NCBI RefSeq assembly: GCF_029946185.1
Contig: NZ_JAQSEA010000118.1
Span: 1-48,588 of the forward strand
Length of the DNA: 48,588 bases
Reading direction: 5' to 3'
Origin: Prosthecobacter sp.
GTDB lineage: Bacteria > Verrucomicrobiota > Verrucomicrobiia > Verrucomicrobiales > Verrucomicrobiaceae
The translations under genes and the position numbers were made by a program. The notes beneath the pieces were generated by a model, which was given only the letters and a program-made list of their open reading frames with translations, was not told the origin of the DNA and did not search any database. The first letter of the stretch is position 1; every line of letters begins with the position of its first letter. Below are positions 17,510 to 24,664 of this stretch, in pieces.

Positions 17510-19039
17510 ATGAAATTCTACCTGGCTATTTTTGCTGCTCTCGTCTTCGCTGCCGGCATGCGTGCAGCGGAGGCACCGCGTCCGAACATTCTCTTCATTA
17601 TTTTTGATGACTGGGGCTGGCAGCATGCGGGTGCCTATGGCTGTGACTGGGTGAAGACGCCGAACTTCGACCGCGTGGCGAAGGAGGGGGTGCTATTTAA
17701 AAATGCCTTCACTTCCAATCCGAAGTGCAGCCCCTGCCGGGCGACGATCCTCACGGGGCGGAATTCCTGGCAGCTTGAGGAGGCTTCCTGTCATGGAGGC
17801 ATTTTCCCGCCGAAGTTTGCGGTGTATCCTGACCTTCTCGAAAAGGGCGGCTACAACGTGGGCCTGACAGGCAAGGGCTGGGGGCCGGGCGATTTCAAAC
17901 TGGAAGGCCGCACGCGCAATCCTGCCGGGCCGAGCTTTGATGAGTTCAAACAAGAGGTTCCGGCGAAGGGCATCACGACCACGGATTATCCGCTCAATTT
18001 CGAGGCCTTTCTGAAGCAGCGTGACCAAGCAAAGCCGTTTTGCTTCTGGATGGGATTCAAGGAGCCGCACCGCTCCTACGAACTGGATTCTGGTGTGCGG
18101 CTGGGTAAGAAACTGGCGGATGTGAAGGTGCCCGGCTATCTGCCTGACAACGCGACGGTGCGGGGTGATCTGGCTGACTACGCGATCGAGGTAGAGTGGG
18201 GAGACAAGCAGATTGGGCAGGCACTTGATATGCTGAAGAAGTCCGGCCTGCTGGAGGATACGCTGATCATTGTGACGTCAGACCACGGCATGCCATTTCC
18301 ACGGGTGAAGGGGCAGATTTATGAAGACGGCTATCATCTGCCGCTGGCCATGCGCTGGGGGAAGGGGATCAAGGCGGGGCGCGTCGTGGAGGATTTTGTC
18401 AACGTGCGCGATCTTGCGCCTACGTATCTGGAACTGGCGGGACTGCCGAAGCATGAGCAGATGAGCGGGAGCAGTCTGGTGAACATTTTGCGTAGTGAGA
18501 AGAGCGGCTTTGTGGAGGATCGGAAAATCATGCTGGCTGGCAAGGAACGGCATGATCTGGGACGTCCGAACGACTGGGGCTATCCCGTGCGCGCCATCCG
18601 CACGCCGGAGTTTTTCTACAGCCACAACTACCACCCGGAGCGCTGGCCGGCCTGCGATCCTGAAACGGGCTATGGCAATGTCGATGATGGCCCGACGAAA
18701 TCGTGGATCGTGGAGAACAAGGGGTTCTTCTATGATCTTGCTTTCAACTACCGCCCGGAGGAGGAGCTTTACAATATTGCCCAAGATCCTGAGTGCCTCA
18801 AAAATTTGGCGAAGGAACCACAGTTTGCTGCGAAGAAGCAGGAGTTGCGCGGGAAGATGGAGTCTATTTTGAAGGAAGAGAAAGACCCGCGCGCGCTCGG
18901 CAATGGGGCGATTTTTGACACCTATCAGTACGTGGGAAATCACAGCAAGAAGGGCTATGCGGAGTGGGAGGCACGCCAGCGGGGAACACCGCTGCCGGAT
19001 GCACCCAAGAAGAAGGGGAAGAAGGGCGCGGACGATTGA
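17510..19039 (+). CDS. Secreted arylsulfatase-family sulfatase
   Basis: A 509-residue exported enzyme with a signal peptide (MKFYLAIFAALVFAAGMRA, cleavage near AEA). The sulfatase signature CSPCRATILTGR has Cys73, the residue converted to formylglycine, and Arg77. Metal ligands are expected at Asp33-Asp34 (FDDWGW) and in the TSDHG motif near residue 260. The C-terminus ends in a Lys-rich tail, PKKKGKKGADD. Planctomycetes and Verrucomicrobia carry many such enzymes to desulfate polysaccharides. The substrate is unknown. It starts 25 bases after gcvP, so read-through is likely, although the functions are unrelated. No sulfatase-maturing enzyme is nearby. Confidence 0.92.
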   Translation: MKFYLAIFAALVFAAGMRAAEAPRPNILFIIFDDWGWQHAGAYGCDWVKTPNFDRVAKEGVLFKNAFTSNPKCSPCRATILTGRNSWQLEEASCHGGIFPPKFAVYPDLLEKGGYNVGLTGKGWGPGDFKLEGRTRNPAGPSFDEFKQEVPAKGITTTDYPLNFEAFLKQRDQAKPFCFWMGFKEPHRSYELDSGVRLGKKLADVKVPGYLPDNATVRGDLADYAIEVEWGDKQIGQALDMLKKSGLLEDTLIIVTSDHGMPFPRVKGQIYEDGYHLPLAMRWGKGIKAGRVVEDFVNVRDLAPTYLELAGLPKHEQMSGSSLVNILRSEKSGFVEDRKIMLAGKERHDLGRPNDWGYPVRAIRTPEFFYSHNYHPERWPACDPETGYGNVDDGPTKSWIVENKGFFYDLAFNYRPEEELYNIAQDPECLKNLAKEPQFAAKKQELRGKMESILKEEKDPRALGNGAIFDTYQYVGNHSKKGYAEWEARQRGTPLPDAPKKKGKKGADD

Positions 19040-19083
19040 GATGATGAACTCGACTTTGGTGCGTTTGCGTCGATAACAGGCGC

Positions 19084-19554
19084 ATGCGCTTCCTCTCTGT
19101 TTTTCTGCTGCTCGGGTGTTTGGGTTTGAATCTGCACGCTGCTGAGAAAGCGGCCACGCCGGAGGCTCTGGTGGCCGAGCTCTACAAAGCGGCGAAGAAA
19201 GACGCGTCGCCGTTCTTTCAGGACAAGGATCGTGCGCTGGTGAACCATTACTTCTCCAAGGAACTAGGCGATCTCATTTGGAAAGACACGATCGATTCCA
19301 AAGGTGAAGTGGGTGCGCTGGGCGCCGATCCGCTCTACGACGCGCAGGACACTGAGATCAAGGAGTTCGTCATCAACAAGGCGAAGACCGAAGACGGCAA
19401 GACCACCGTGCTGGTGACCTTTGTGAATTTTGAAGAGAAGCAGCGCCTCACCTACCATTTCGTTCAGCAGGGCGGAGCGTGGAAGATCAGCGACATCCAG
19501 TATTCCTCCGGGTATGCGCTGCTGAAGCTGCTGAAGGACAGCGTGGGGAAATAA
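19084..19554 (+). CDS. Small secreted protein, DUF3828-like
   Basis: A 156-residue protein with a signal peptide (RFLSVFLLLGCLGLNLHA), 44 bases after the sulfatase. The mature part has the alpha-beta pattern of DUF3828-type proteins: a helical start (ALVAELYKAAKK), FSKELGDLIWKD, then strands ending TYHFVQQGGAWKISDIQY. LGCLG in the signal is not a convincing lipobox. The fold resembles ligand-binding NTF2-like domains; the function is unknown. Its end is only 14 bases from the end of the convergent EF-hand gene. Confidence 0.65.
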   Translation: MRFLSVFLLLGCLGLNLHAAEKAATPEALVAELYKAAKKDASPFFQDKDRALVNHYFSKELGDLIWKDTIDSKGEVGALGADPLYDAQDTEIKEFVINKAKTEDGKTTVLVTFVNFEEKQRLTYHFVQQGGAWKISDIQYSSGYALLKLLKDSVGK

Positions 19555-19568
19555 GGAGAGCGGCCGGT

Positions 19569-20045
19569 TTACTTAGCGGCAGCGCCTTCTTTTGGCGCTT
19601 CTGGCGGGCGGCGGAACTTGCTGCCATTCTCGGTGTTGCCGCCACCGGAAGCCGGGGGCCCGCCGGACTTGGCAGCGCGCGCCTGCATGGCTGCTGCGCG
19701 TTCATCGGGATCGAGGACGCCGTTTTTATTGGTGTCGAATTTTTCCAGGAGCCTCGCCATCATCGGGCCGCCGCCTTTTGTGGGTTCGGTGGTGGTGCCG
19801 GGTGCGCCGCCTTTGGGGCTGCCGCTGCGGCGTTCCTGCATGGCCTTCAGGGCGGCTGCTTTCTCATCGGGGTCCAACGTGCCGTTTTTATTGGCGTCGA
19901 ATTTTTGCAGCAGCATCTCCTTCATTTTCTCACGGCCCTGGCCTTTGGCACCTGCGGCATCGGGGCGCTGTTTTGGTGCGTCTTCGGCGTGGGTCAGCGA
20001 GAAACTGACCGTGAGGGCGAGGAGGAAGGAGAGCAGGAGTTTCAT
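19569..20045 (-). CDS. Secreted EF-hand protein with two calcium loops
   Basis: A 158-residue protein with a clear signal peptide (LLLSFLLALTVSFSLTHA). Two calcium-binding loops are readable: DANKNGTLDPDE and DTNKNGVLDPDE, each followed by a helix rich in Ala and Arg. They are separated by a Gly/Pro-rich linker, and the C-terminal tail is Gly/Pro/Lys-rich. Such small EF-hand proteins are common in the PVC group; their partners are unknown. It converges on the DUF3828-like gene and diverges from rnpB, whose 5' end is 110 bases away. Confidence 0.85.
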   Translation of the reverse strand: MKLLLSFLLALTVSFSLTHAEDAPKQRPDAAGAKGQGREKMKEMLLQKFDANKNGTLDPDEKAAALKAMQERRSGSPKGGAPGTTTEPTKGGGPMMARLLEKFDTNKNGVLDPDERAAAMQARAAKSGGPPASGGGNTENGSKFRRPPEAPKEGAAAK

Positions 20046-20121
20046 GGCGGTGGTGGGTTCAGGCGGTTGAACACCGGCGGCGCGGGGAAAGTTTCACGGC
20101 ATCTTTCCCCGCAGCCTCGGC

Positions 20122-20149
20122 TTGCCCTTTTGGCCGGAGGCTTTACTCT
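20122..20149 (+). promoter_or_regulatory. Possible rnpB promoter
   Basis: TTGCCC at 20122-20127 and TACTCT at 20144-20149, 16 bases apart, are weak matches to -35 and -10 boxes. They would start transcription about 7 bases later, at the first base of the rnpB P1 helix. The position, more than the match, supports the call. Confidence 0.35.
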
Positions 20150-20155
20150 CACGGC

Positions 20156-20592
20156 GGGTCGGTCGGAGTGATCGCTGGTGTTCTTGCTGCAAGGCGGGGA
20201 TGCCAGAGGAAAGTCCGGACACCATAGGGCAGCATGCCACATGAAAGTGTGGGGGGTGCGGTGCAAGCCGCATTCACAGACAGTATCACAGAAAACAAAC
20301 CGCCCTCCGTAGCTTGAAAGAGCGAAGGTGGGTAAGGGTGAAACGGCGGGGTAAGAGCCCACCGCCCCAACCGCGAGGAAGGGGGCACGACAAACCTCAT
20401 GCGGTGCAAGACAGAACAGGAGAAAGGCCCGCCTGGCCGCAAGTCCCGCAAGGGATGGATACCTCCGGGTAATAGTCGCTCCACTGCGCAAGCAGGGGCA
20501 GGCTGAGCGATCAGCCTGACAGATAAATGATCACAGCCAGGTGCCGAAGGGCATCGGGGACACAGAATCCGGCTTATGAGGGCCGATCCACA
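20156..20592 (+). ncRNA. rnpB: RNase P RNA
   Basis: This is the catalytic RNA of RNase P, which trims the 5' ends of tRNA precursors. Bacterial type A signatures are present in order: GAGGAAAGTCCGGAC at 20206-20220, GTAAGAGCCCACCG at 20351-20364, and ACAGAATCCGGCTTAT at 20562-20577. The ends are set by helix P1: GGGTCGGTC (20156-20164) pairs over all 9 positions, two of them G-U, with GGCCGATCC (20581-20589). The length of about 435 nt is slightly above the usual size. A strong hairpin follows directly. Confidence 0.95.
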
Positions 20593-20594
20593 AT

Positions 20595-20624
20595 GAAGGC
20601 GTCGGGAGAAATCCCGGCGCCTTC
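20595..20624 (+). terminator. rnpB: Terminator hairpin after rnpB
   Basis: A 12-bp stem (one G-T pair) with a 6-nt loop begins 3 to 6 bases past the end of rnpB: GAAGGCGTCGGG against CCCGGCGCCTTC. It is followed by GCCTTT rather than a full T-run, so it may end transcription only partly by itself. Confidence 0.7.
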
Positions 20625-20631
20625 GCCTTTG

Positions 20632-20662
20632 GGGAGCGCATCACGTGATCCATCGCGCTCCC
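20632..20662. repeat. Hairpin enclosing ATCACGTGAT
   Basis: GGGAGCGC (20632-20639) pairs with GCGCTCCC (20655-20662). The loop contains the perfect 10-bp palindrome ATCACGTGAT. It is the second of three hairpins in a row after rnpB. Confidence 0.5.
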
Positions 20663-20690
20663 ACTGCTGGATGGCGTTATTTCTCCCGCA

Positions 20691-20745
20691 GATTCAGGAA
20701 ACCCGCAGATTATTTCATGAATCCAATCTGCGGGTTTCCTGAATC
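20691..20745. repeat. Perfect 21-bp inverted repeat
   Basis: The 21 bases at 20691-20711 are exactly the reverse complement of 20725-20745, with a 13-nt loop. It is the longest perfect hairpin I found in the window. It lies 25 bases past the stop of the minus-strand gene at 20771, so it may end that transcript. It has no T-run. It could also be a REP-type or mobile palindrome. Confidence 0.75.
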
Positions 20746-20770
20746 GGGGGGGAATACTTTGAGGAATGCC

Positions 20771-21745
20771 TCACAAACCGAGGTCGCCTTCGGCCATGAC
20801 GGTGTGTTTGGAGGCTTGGCGGAGTGACTCGGGTAGAAGGAAAAGGTGGCAGACGTGCTGGGTGCGGCGCAGGAGGGCGGGAGTGGGGGACCAACTGGAG
20901 TCGTCAGGGAAGGTGGCGGTGGTTATGAGGGAGGCACCGCCGGGAAAGAGGCCGGGTTCTTTGACGAGGAGGCCGGTGAGGGCGTGCAGCTCGGTCCGGT
21001 CCTCCTGGGTGGTGAAGCTTTCCAGAACATCCCAACTGCGCAGGCCACGCACAAGCCGGTGGGTGACGAGGAGGTAGGAACTGAGTGTTCCTGAGGCATC
21101 GACTAGGCCGAGAAAGTGATGCGGGCGCACGGGGGAACGGCAGAACCACCGCAGGTAGTCGGGGGTGATCCATTTCTCGATGCGGTCCGAGCGCTGGTAG
21201 GGGCGTGAGATGGCGGTGACTTCGGCGGGATCTGTCACCACGCGCTTGTGCGTGGGCAGGGAGGGCCACCAGGAGTGTCCGCGCAGGTGGGAGGCGGGTC
21301 CGGCGGGGAAGTAGTGGCGGGTGACTGTCTGCTCCGCGCGTGCGCCGAGCTTGAGAAGCGCGGTCTGGACGCGGGGGCTGGGGGTTGTGTGAGTGATGAT
21401 GCGGTGGGAGGCCACCTCGCGCTGCTGCAGAAAGACGAGGGCTGCGGCTTTGGGGAACTGCTTGTCCACGCAGAAGGTGGTGGAGTACAGCGCCTGAAAG
21501 GGTTGCTCCTGCCAGGCATAGAGGGCGGGAATGGAACCGCCGTAAGCGACTAAACGCCCATCGGCATGCACCCAGCGACCGCGTTCTTCGTTGTCTGCGG
21601 CGGCGGGGTTTTCATCCCACCAGAAGCGCAGGCGCTGCTCCCAGCCGGGGCCCTTCTGAGGTGGGATGTGCCGCCTCAAAAACTCCGCCAGCTCCGCCCG
21701 TGCCGTGGGGGTATCGGGGTAGGGGCTGATGTCGAGTTTGAGCAT
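20771..21745 (-). CDS. GNAT-like acyltransferase domain protein, function unknown
   Basis: A 324-residue cytoplasmic protein that I do not recognise as a named gene. The layout suggests two GNAT-like halves: an N-terminal part with FLRRHIPPQKGPGWEQRLRF and a strand-rich core (ADGRLVAYGGSIPA, then YSTTFCVDKQFPKAAALVFLQQ), and a C-terminal part with HHFLGLVDASGTLSSYLLV. These resemble putative acetyltransferases found near exopolysaccharide genes, but no acetyl-CoA loop is clearly readable. ATG 21745 was chosen over an upstream start that adds 10 residues. It is divergent from the AraC regulator, with a 510-bp gap that holds the MITE-like element. Confidence 0.6.
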   Translation of the reverse strand: MLKLDISPYPDTPTARAELAEFLRRHIPPQKGPGWEQRLRFWWDENPAAADNEERGRWVHADGRLVAYGGSIPALYAWQEQPFQALYSTTFCVDKQFPKAAALVFLQQREVASHRIITHTTPSPRVQTALLKLGARAEQTVTRHYFPAGPASHLRGHSWWPSLPTHKRVVTDPAEVTAISRPYQRSDRIEKWITPDYLRWFCRSPVRPHHFLGLVDASGTLSSYLLVTHRLVRGLRSWDVLESFTTQEDRTELHALTGLLVKEPGLFPGGASLITTATFPDDSSWSPTPALLRRTQHVCHLFLLPESLRQASKHTVMAEGDLGL

Positions 21746-21904
21746 GAGTGTTCGCTGAGAACTCCTAAGTTCCACTATTAGACCCAGTCCTCAAGCGAGT
21801 TCCCTGATTATGGATATTGCAATTAATGACATGCTTGAATGGCACTTGATTAAGACTGGGCGTCGAGGAAATCATCCATTCACTGACGAAGCCGAAAAGT
21901 GTCA

Positions 21905-21930
21905 CGGAGCGCGGGACTTTAGTCCGCAGC
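21905..21930. repeat. Inner palindromic module A of the MITE-like element
   Basis: CGGAGCGCGG is followed by a hairpin GCGG(G)ACT/AGTCCGC. Its design and most of its bases recur in inverted orientation at 22031-22055, about 100 bp away. Bases in the stem differ in a compensating way (ACT/AGT here, AAT/ATT there). Confidence 0.6.
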
Positions 21931-22030
21931 AGGTCGTCCGCGTGGGATGTGTGATGGCTCGCACTGAATGCCGCAAACACGGTGATGTCGGGTGTCGAGA
22001 AAGCAGCATGTCAAAGCGGGGCAGGTTTGT

Positions 22031-22063
22031 GCAGCGGAATAAATTCCGCGCTCCGAGGAGCGC
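22031..22063. repeat. Inner palindromic module B of the MITE-like element
   Basis: GCGGAAT (22034-22040) pairs with ATTCCGC (22043-22049), and the overlapping GCGCTCC (22048-22054) pairs with GGAGCGC (22057-22063). Bases 22031-22055 are an inverted, diverged copy of module A, making the element roughly symmetrical inside as well as at its ends. Confidence 0.6.
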
Positions 22064-22255
22064 TGCGCACAAGCGGTGAGTTTCACGATCTACGCCTTAA
22101 TCAAGTGTCATTCATGACATGCTTTGGGTTGCCGAGGCGGGGCGCAGAAAATCATCGGACTCAGCATCTACTGGTAACCATTAGGCTAAAATTGCGGTCA
22201 TTCACGACGGGAGATACCGTATGGGACGACAATATCGCAAATTTTGCAGCAGGGC

Positions 22256-23113
22256 ATGGTTGCAACTGTGAAAACAAACCACGAACGCGCCATGAACCAC
22301 ACTCCTGCAGCCCGCACTACTCCGCGCCAGCGTTTCATTCTGAACCTCTCGGAGAGTGAACTCTTCCAGCACTACCAGAAGGCCTTCCACACCCTGACCT
22401 GCCTACCGCTGAGCCTAGAAGCGACTCAGGATGACTCTCCCATCGACAGCATCATCACTCGCAAGGGGGTGGCCGGTGTGGTGGAGACCCAAGTTCCGGT
22501 ACGCGTGGGCAAAAACACCATCGCCATCATGTTGACCGGCGGTGTGCGCCTTCAGCCTGCCAATGCCGATACCTTCGCCCCCGTGGCCAAGGCTCTGCTG
22601 GATGAAGACCGCACCGCCGCAGAAATCCGTGCTGCGAAGGTGCACTTCGAACACGCGCCGGTCATGGAGCCAGCTCGCTATGATGCCGCGCTGGCCATCC
22701 TGCAGTCCTTTGCCCTCCAATTGGGGGACAGCGCGCACCGCTTGTTGTTTGCCACCGCTACGCATGAGCCCGAGGCGGTGCGCAATGCCAAGAGCTTCAT
22801 CCATACCCATCTGGCGGAGCCCATGTCACTCGAAGCCGTTGCCAGCGCGGTGAACGTGAGTCCTTTCCACTTCTGCAAGCTTTTCAAGCGCTCCACGGGG
22901 CTGACGTTCACGGACTTCGTGAACCGCGCCCGCGTGGAAAAGGCGAAGCGAATGCTGATGAAGCCCGCAGCCCGCATCACTGAAGTGGCCTACGACGTGG
23001 GTTTCCAGAGCCTATCGCACTTTAACCGCAGCTTTCGCCGCATCGCCGATGAATCCCCCACGGAATTTCGCAGCCGCATGAAACACTGCGTCACGGCCCA
23101 GATGGCCGCTTAA
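22256..23113 (+). CDS. AraC-family transcriptional regulator
   Basis: About 285 residues. The last 100 form the AraC double helix-turn-helix: SLEAVASAVNVSPFHFCKLFKR is the first unit and ITEVAYDVGFQSLSHFNRSFRR the second, ending SPTEFR. The N-terminal 150 residues resemble a PocR-type sensor (KGVAGVVETQVPVRVGKNTIAIMLTGGV), though the usual cysteine before the glycine is not seen. The start is uncertain: ATG 22256, GTG 22268 and ATG 22292 are all possible and none has a good ribosome site. It stands alone between the mobile element and a strong terminator, so its targets are not evident. The neighbouring divergent gene is one candidate. Confidence 0.88.
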   Translation: MVATVKTNHERAMNHTPAARTTPRQRFILNLSESELFQHYQKAFHTLTCLPLSLEATQDDSPIDSIITRKGVAGVVETQVPVRVGKNTIAIMLTGGVRLQPANADTFAPVAKALLDEDRTAAEIRAAKVHFEHAPVMEPARYDAALAILQSFALQLGDSAHRLLFATATHEPEAVRNAKSFIHTHLAEPMSLEAVASAVNVSPFHFCKLFKRSTGLTFTDFVNRARVEKAKRMLMKPAARITEVAYDVGFQSLSHFNRSFRRIADESPTEFRSRMKHCVTAQMAA

Positions 23114-23158
23114 ACTTTGTCGCCATGCGCACCGCTCTGCGGTGTTTCGACGACACTG

Positions 23159-23208
23159 CCCCGGAGAGGCTGCCTGAGCGCGTTGGGCTACCCTCTTCGG
23201 GGTTTTTT
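23159..23208 (+). terminator. Rho-independent terminator of the AraC gene
   Basis: CCCCGGAGAGG (23159-23169) pairs over 11 positions, one of them G-T, with CCTCTTCGGGG (23192-23202). Six T follow directly. This is the clearest factor-independent terminator on the plus strand together with the one after xylA. Confidence 0.85.
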
Positions 23209-23306
23209 GTGTACGCAGGCCATGCTGGGCGGCCGCTCCATACGAGAGCGCCGCTGAATGTCTCCATCTGCCCTATGCAGAAATCCGTTTTGTAGATGGC
23301 TGTCTC

Positions 23307-24530
23307 TCAAGCATCCAAGCCGAAGGCCGTGTGAACAACGCGGGCGGCGTTTTCGACTTCGGCTTCATCGACGATGACGGCGGTCTTGATCTCGCTGGTG
23401 GAGATCATCTGGATGTTGATCTTGGCGTCTGCGAGGGCCTTGAACATCTTGGCGGCGACGCCGCTGTGGCTGCGCATGCCGATGCCGACGACGCTTACCT
23501 TGGCGATGCTGCTCTGGGTGCGGAGATGGGCTTTCTCACCGAGGCCGGAGAGTTCGGCTTTGAGTACGGTTTCAGCTTTGGCGAGGTCCGCGCCGCTGAG
23601 GGTGAAGGAGATGTCGGTGATGCCGTCGAAGCTGACGTTCTGCACGATCATGTCGATCGTGATGTTGGCGGATGCGATAGCACCAAAGATGGCGGCGCTG
23701 ATGCCGGGGCGGTCGGCGACGTCGTCGATGGTGACCTTGGCCTGATTGCGCTCGAGGCTGACGCCGCGGACGACGACGGACTCCATGCCGGGGGATTCTT
23801 CTTTCACGATGGTACCGGGGTTGTTGTTCATGCTGTTGCGCACTTCAAAGCGCACACCAAATTTGTTGGCAAACTCGACGCTGCGGCTCTGCATCACCTT
23901 GGAGCCGGAGGAGGCCATTTCGAGCATCTCTTCGTAGCTGATTTCAGGGATCTTCTGCGCGGTCTTCACCACGCGTGGGTCGCAGGTGTAAACGCCGTCC
24001 ACGTCGGTGAAGATCTGGCAGAGGTCGGCCTTGATGGCGGCGGCCATGGCGATGGCAGTCAGATCGCTGCCGCCACGGCCGAGGGTGGTGATTTCGCCGC
24101 TGACGGTTTCGCCTTGGAAACCTGCGAGCATGACGATGTTGCCTTCGTCGAGCATCTTTTTCACCGCATCCGGGGTGATGTTGATGATGCGGGCCTTGGT
24201 ATGCACGCCGTCGGTGGAGATGCCTGCCTGCGCGCCGGTGAGAGAGACGGCCTTGCCGCCGAGGGCATTGATGGCCATGGCGGTGAGGGCGATGGTGGTC
24301 TGCTCTCCGGTGGAGAGGAGGACGTCCATCTCACGCTCGATGGGTTCGCGCTCGGGGGAGACTTCTTTGGCGAGACGGATGAGGTTGTCCGTGACGCCGG
24401 ACATGGCGGAGACAACGGCGACGACCTGATTGCCCGCACGCTGGGTTTCCAGAATGCGGCGCGCGCAATTGCGGATTCGCTCGGGGGTGCCGACGGAGGT
24501 GCCGCCGTATTTCTGGACAATGAGGGCCAT
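23307..24530 (-). CDS. lysC: Aspartokinase
   Basis: A 407-residue monofunctional aspartate kinase, the first step towards lysine, threonine, methionine and diaminopimelate. The catalytic domain opens with KYGGTSVG (Lys7 to Gly14). The sequence then shows GRGGSDLTAIAMAAAI and FTDVDGVYTCDPRVV, as in the Bacillus/Corynebacterium-type enzymes. The C-terminal 140 residues are two ACT domains (GISAAIFGAIASANITIDMIVQN and SGVAAKMFKALADAKINIQMIST), so feedback inhibition by lysine and/or threonine is expected. In this class an internal start often yields a separate beta subunit; none was proven here. It is the last gene of a nine-gene minus-strand run. Confidence 0.96.
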   Translation of the reverse strand: MALIVQKYGGTSVGTPERIRNCARRILETQRAGNQVVAVVSAMSGVTDNLIRLAKEVSPEREPIEREMDVLLSTGEQTTIALTAMAINALGGKAVSLTGAQAGISTDGVHTKARIINITPDAVKKMLDEGNIVMLAGFQGETVSGEITTLGRGGSDLTAIAMAAAIKADLCQIFTDVDGVYTCDPRVVKTAQKIPEISYEEMLEMASSGSKVMQSRSVEFANKFGVRFEVRNSMNNNPGTIVKEESPGMESVVVRGVSLERNQAKVTIDDVADRPGISAAIFGAIASANITIDMIVQNVSFDGITDISFTLSGADLAKAETVLKAELSGLGEKAHLRTQSSIAKVSVVGIGMRSHSGVAAKMFKALADAKINIQMISTSEIKTAVIVDEAEVENAARVVHTAFGLDA

Positions 24531-24601
24531 GCTAGGGTTGGGGAAAGGGCGCGGAAAATGGCATGGTGGGGCGGGTGCGCAAGGACGGAGTTGGGGAAGA
24601 G

Positions 24602-24664
24602 GTCAAGGCGGGTCCTGTCAAGGGGTCAAGATGGATGCGCCGTCAAGAGTCGAATCCTTGACCC
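24602..24664. promoter_or_regulatory. Cluster of GTCAAG repeats upstream of lysC
   Basis: GTCAAG occurs at 24602, 24617, 24625 and 24642, and inverted (CTTGAC) at 24657. The copy GGGTCAAG (24623-24630) and CTTGACCC (24657-24664) form an 8-bp inverted repeat whose right arm touches the stop codon of the pseudouridine synthase gene. It may be a regulator binding array for lysC or a 3' hairpin for the upstream gene. Confidence 0.4.

Larger units (their letters stand above)
21826..22124. mobile_element. MITE-like element: 18-bp inverted ends, 11-bp target duplication
   Basis: The element proper is 21837-22113, 277 bp. Its left end GAATGGCACTTGATTAAG (21837-21854) matches the reverse complement of its right end (22096-22113) at 17 of 18 positions. 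The direct repeat ATGACATGCTT abuts both ends exactly, at 21826-21836 and 22114-22124. Inverted ends flanked by a perfect direct repeat are the hallmark of transposition. The 11-bp length is within the range known for IS4-type and IS1-type elements. No transposase is encoded, so it would need one in trans. It lies between the acyltransferase-like gene and the AraC gene and may have altered the promoter of either. Confidence 0.82.

Noticed and set aside
21810-22079. 89-codon open frame in the gap before the AraC gene
   Set aside because: It crosses the left target duplication and the end of the mobile element and has no domain-like pattern. The repeats explain the sequence.
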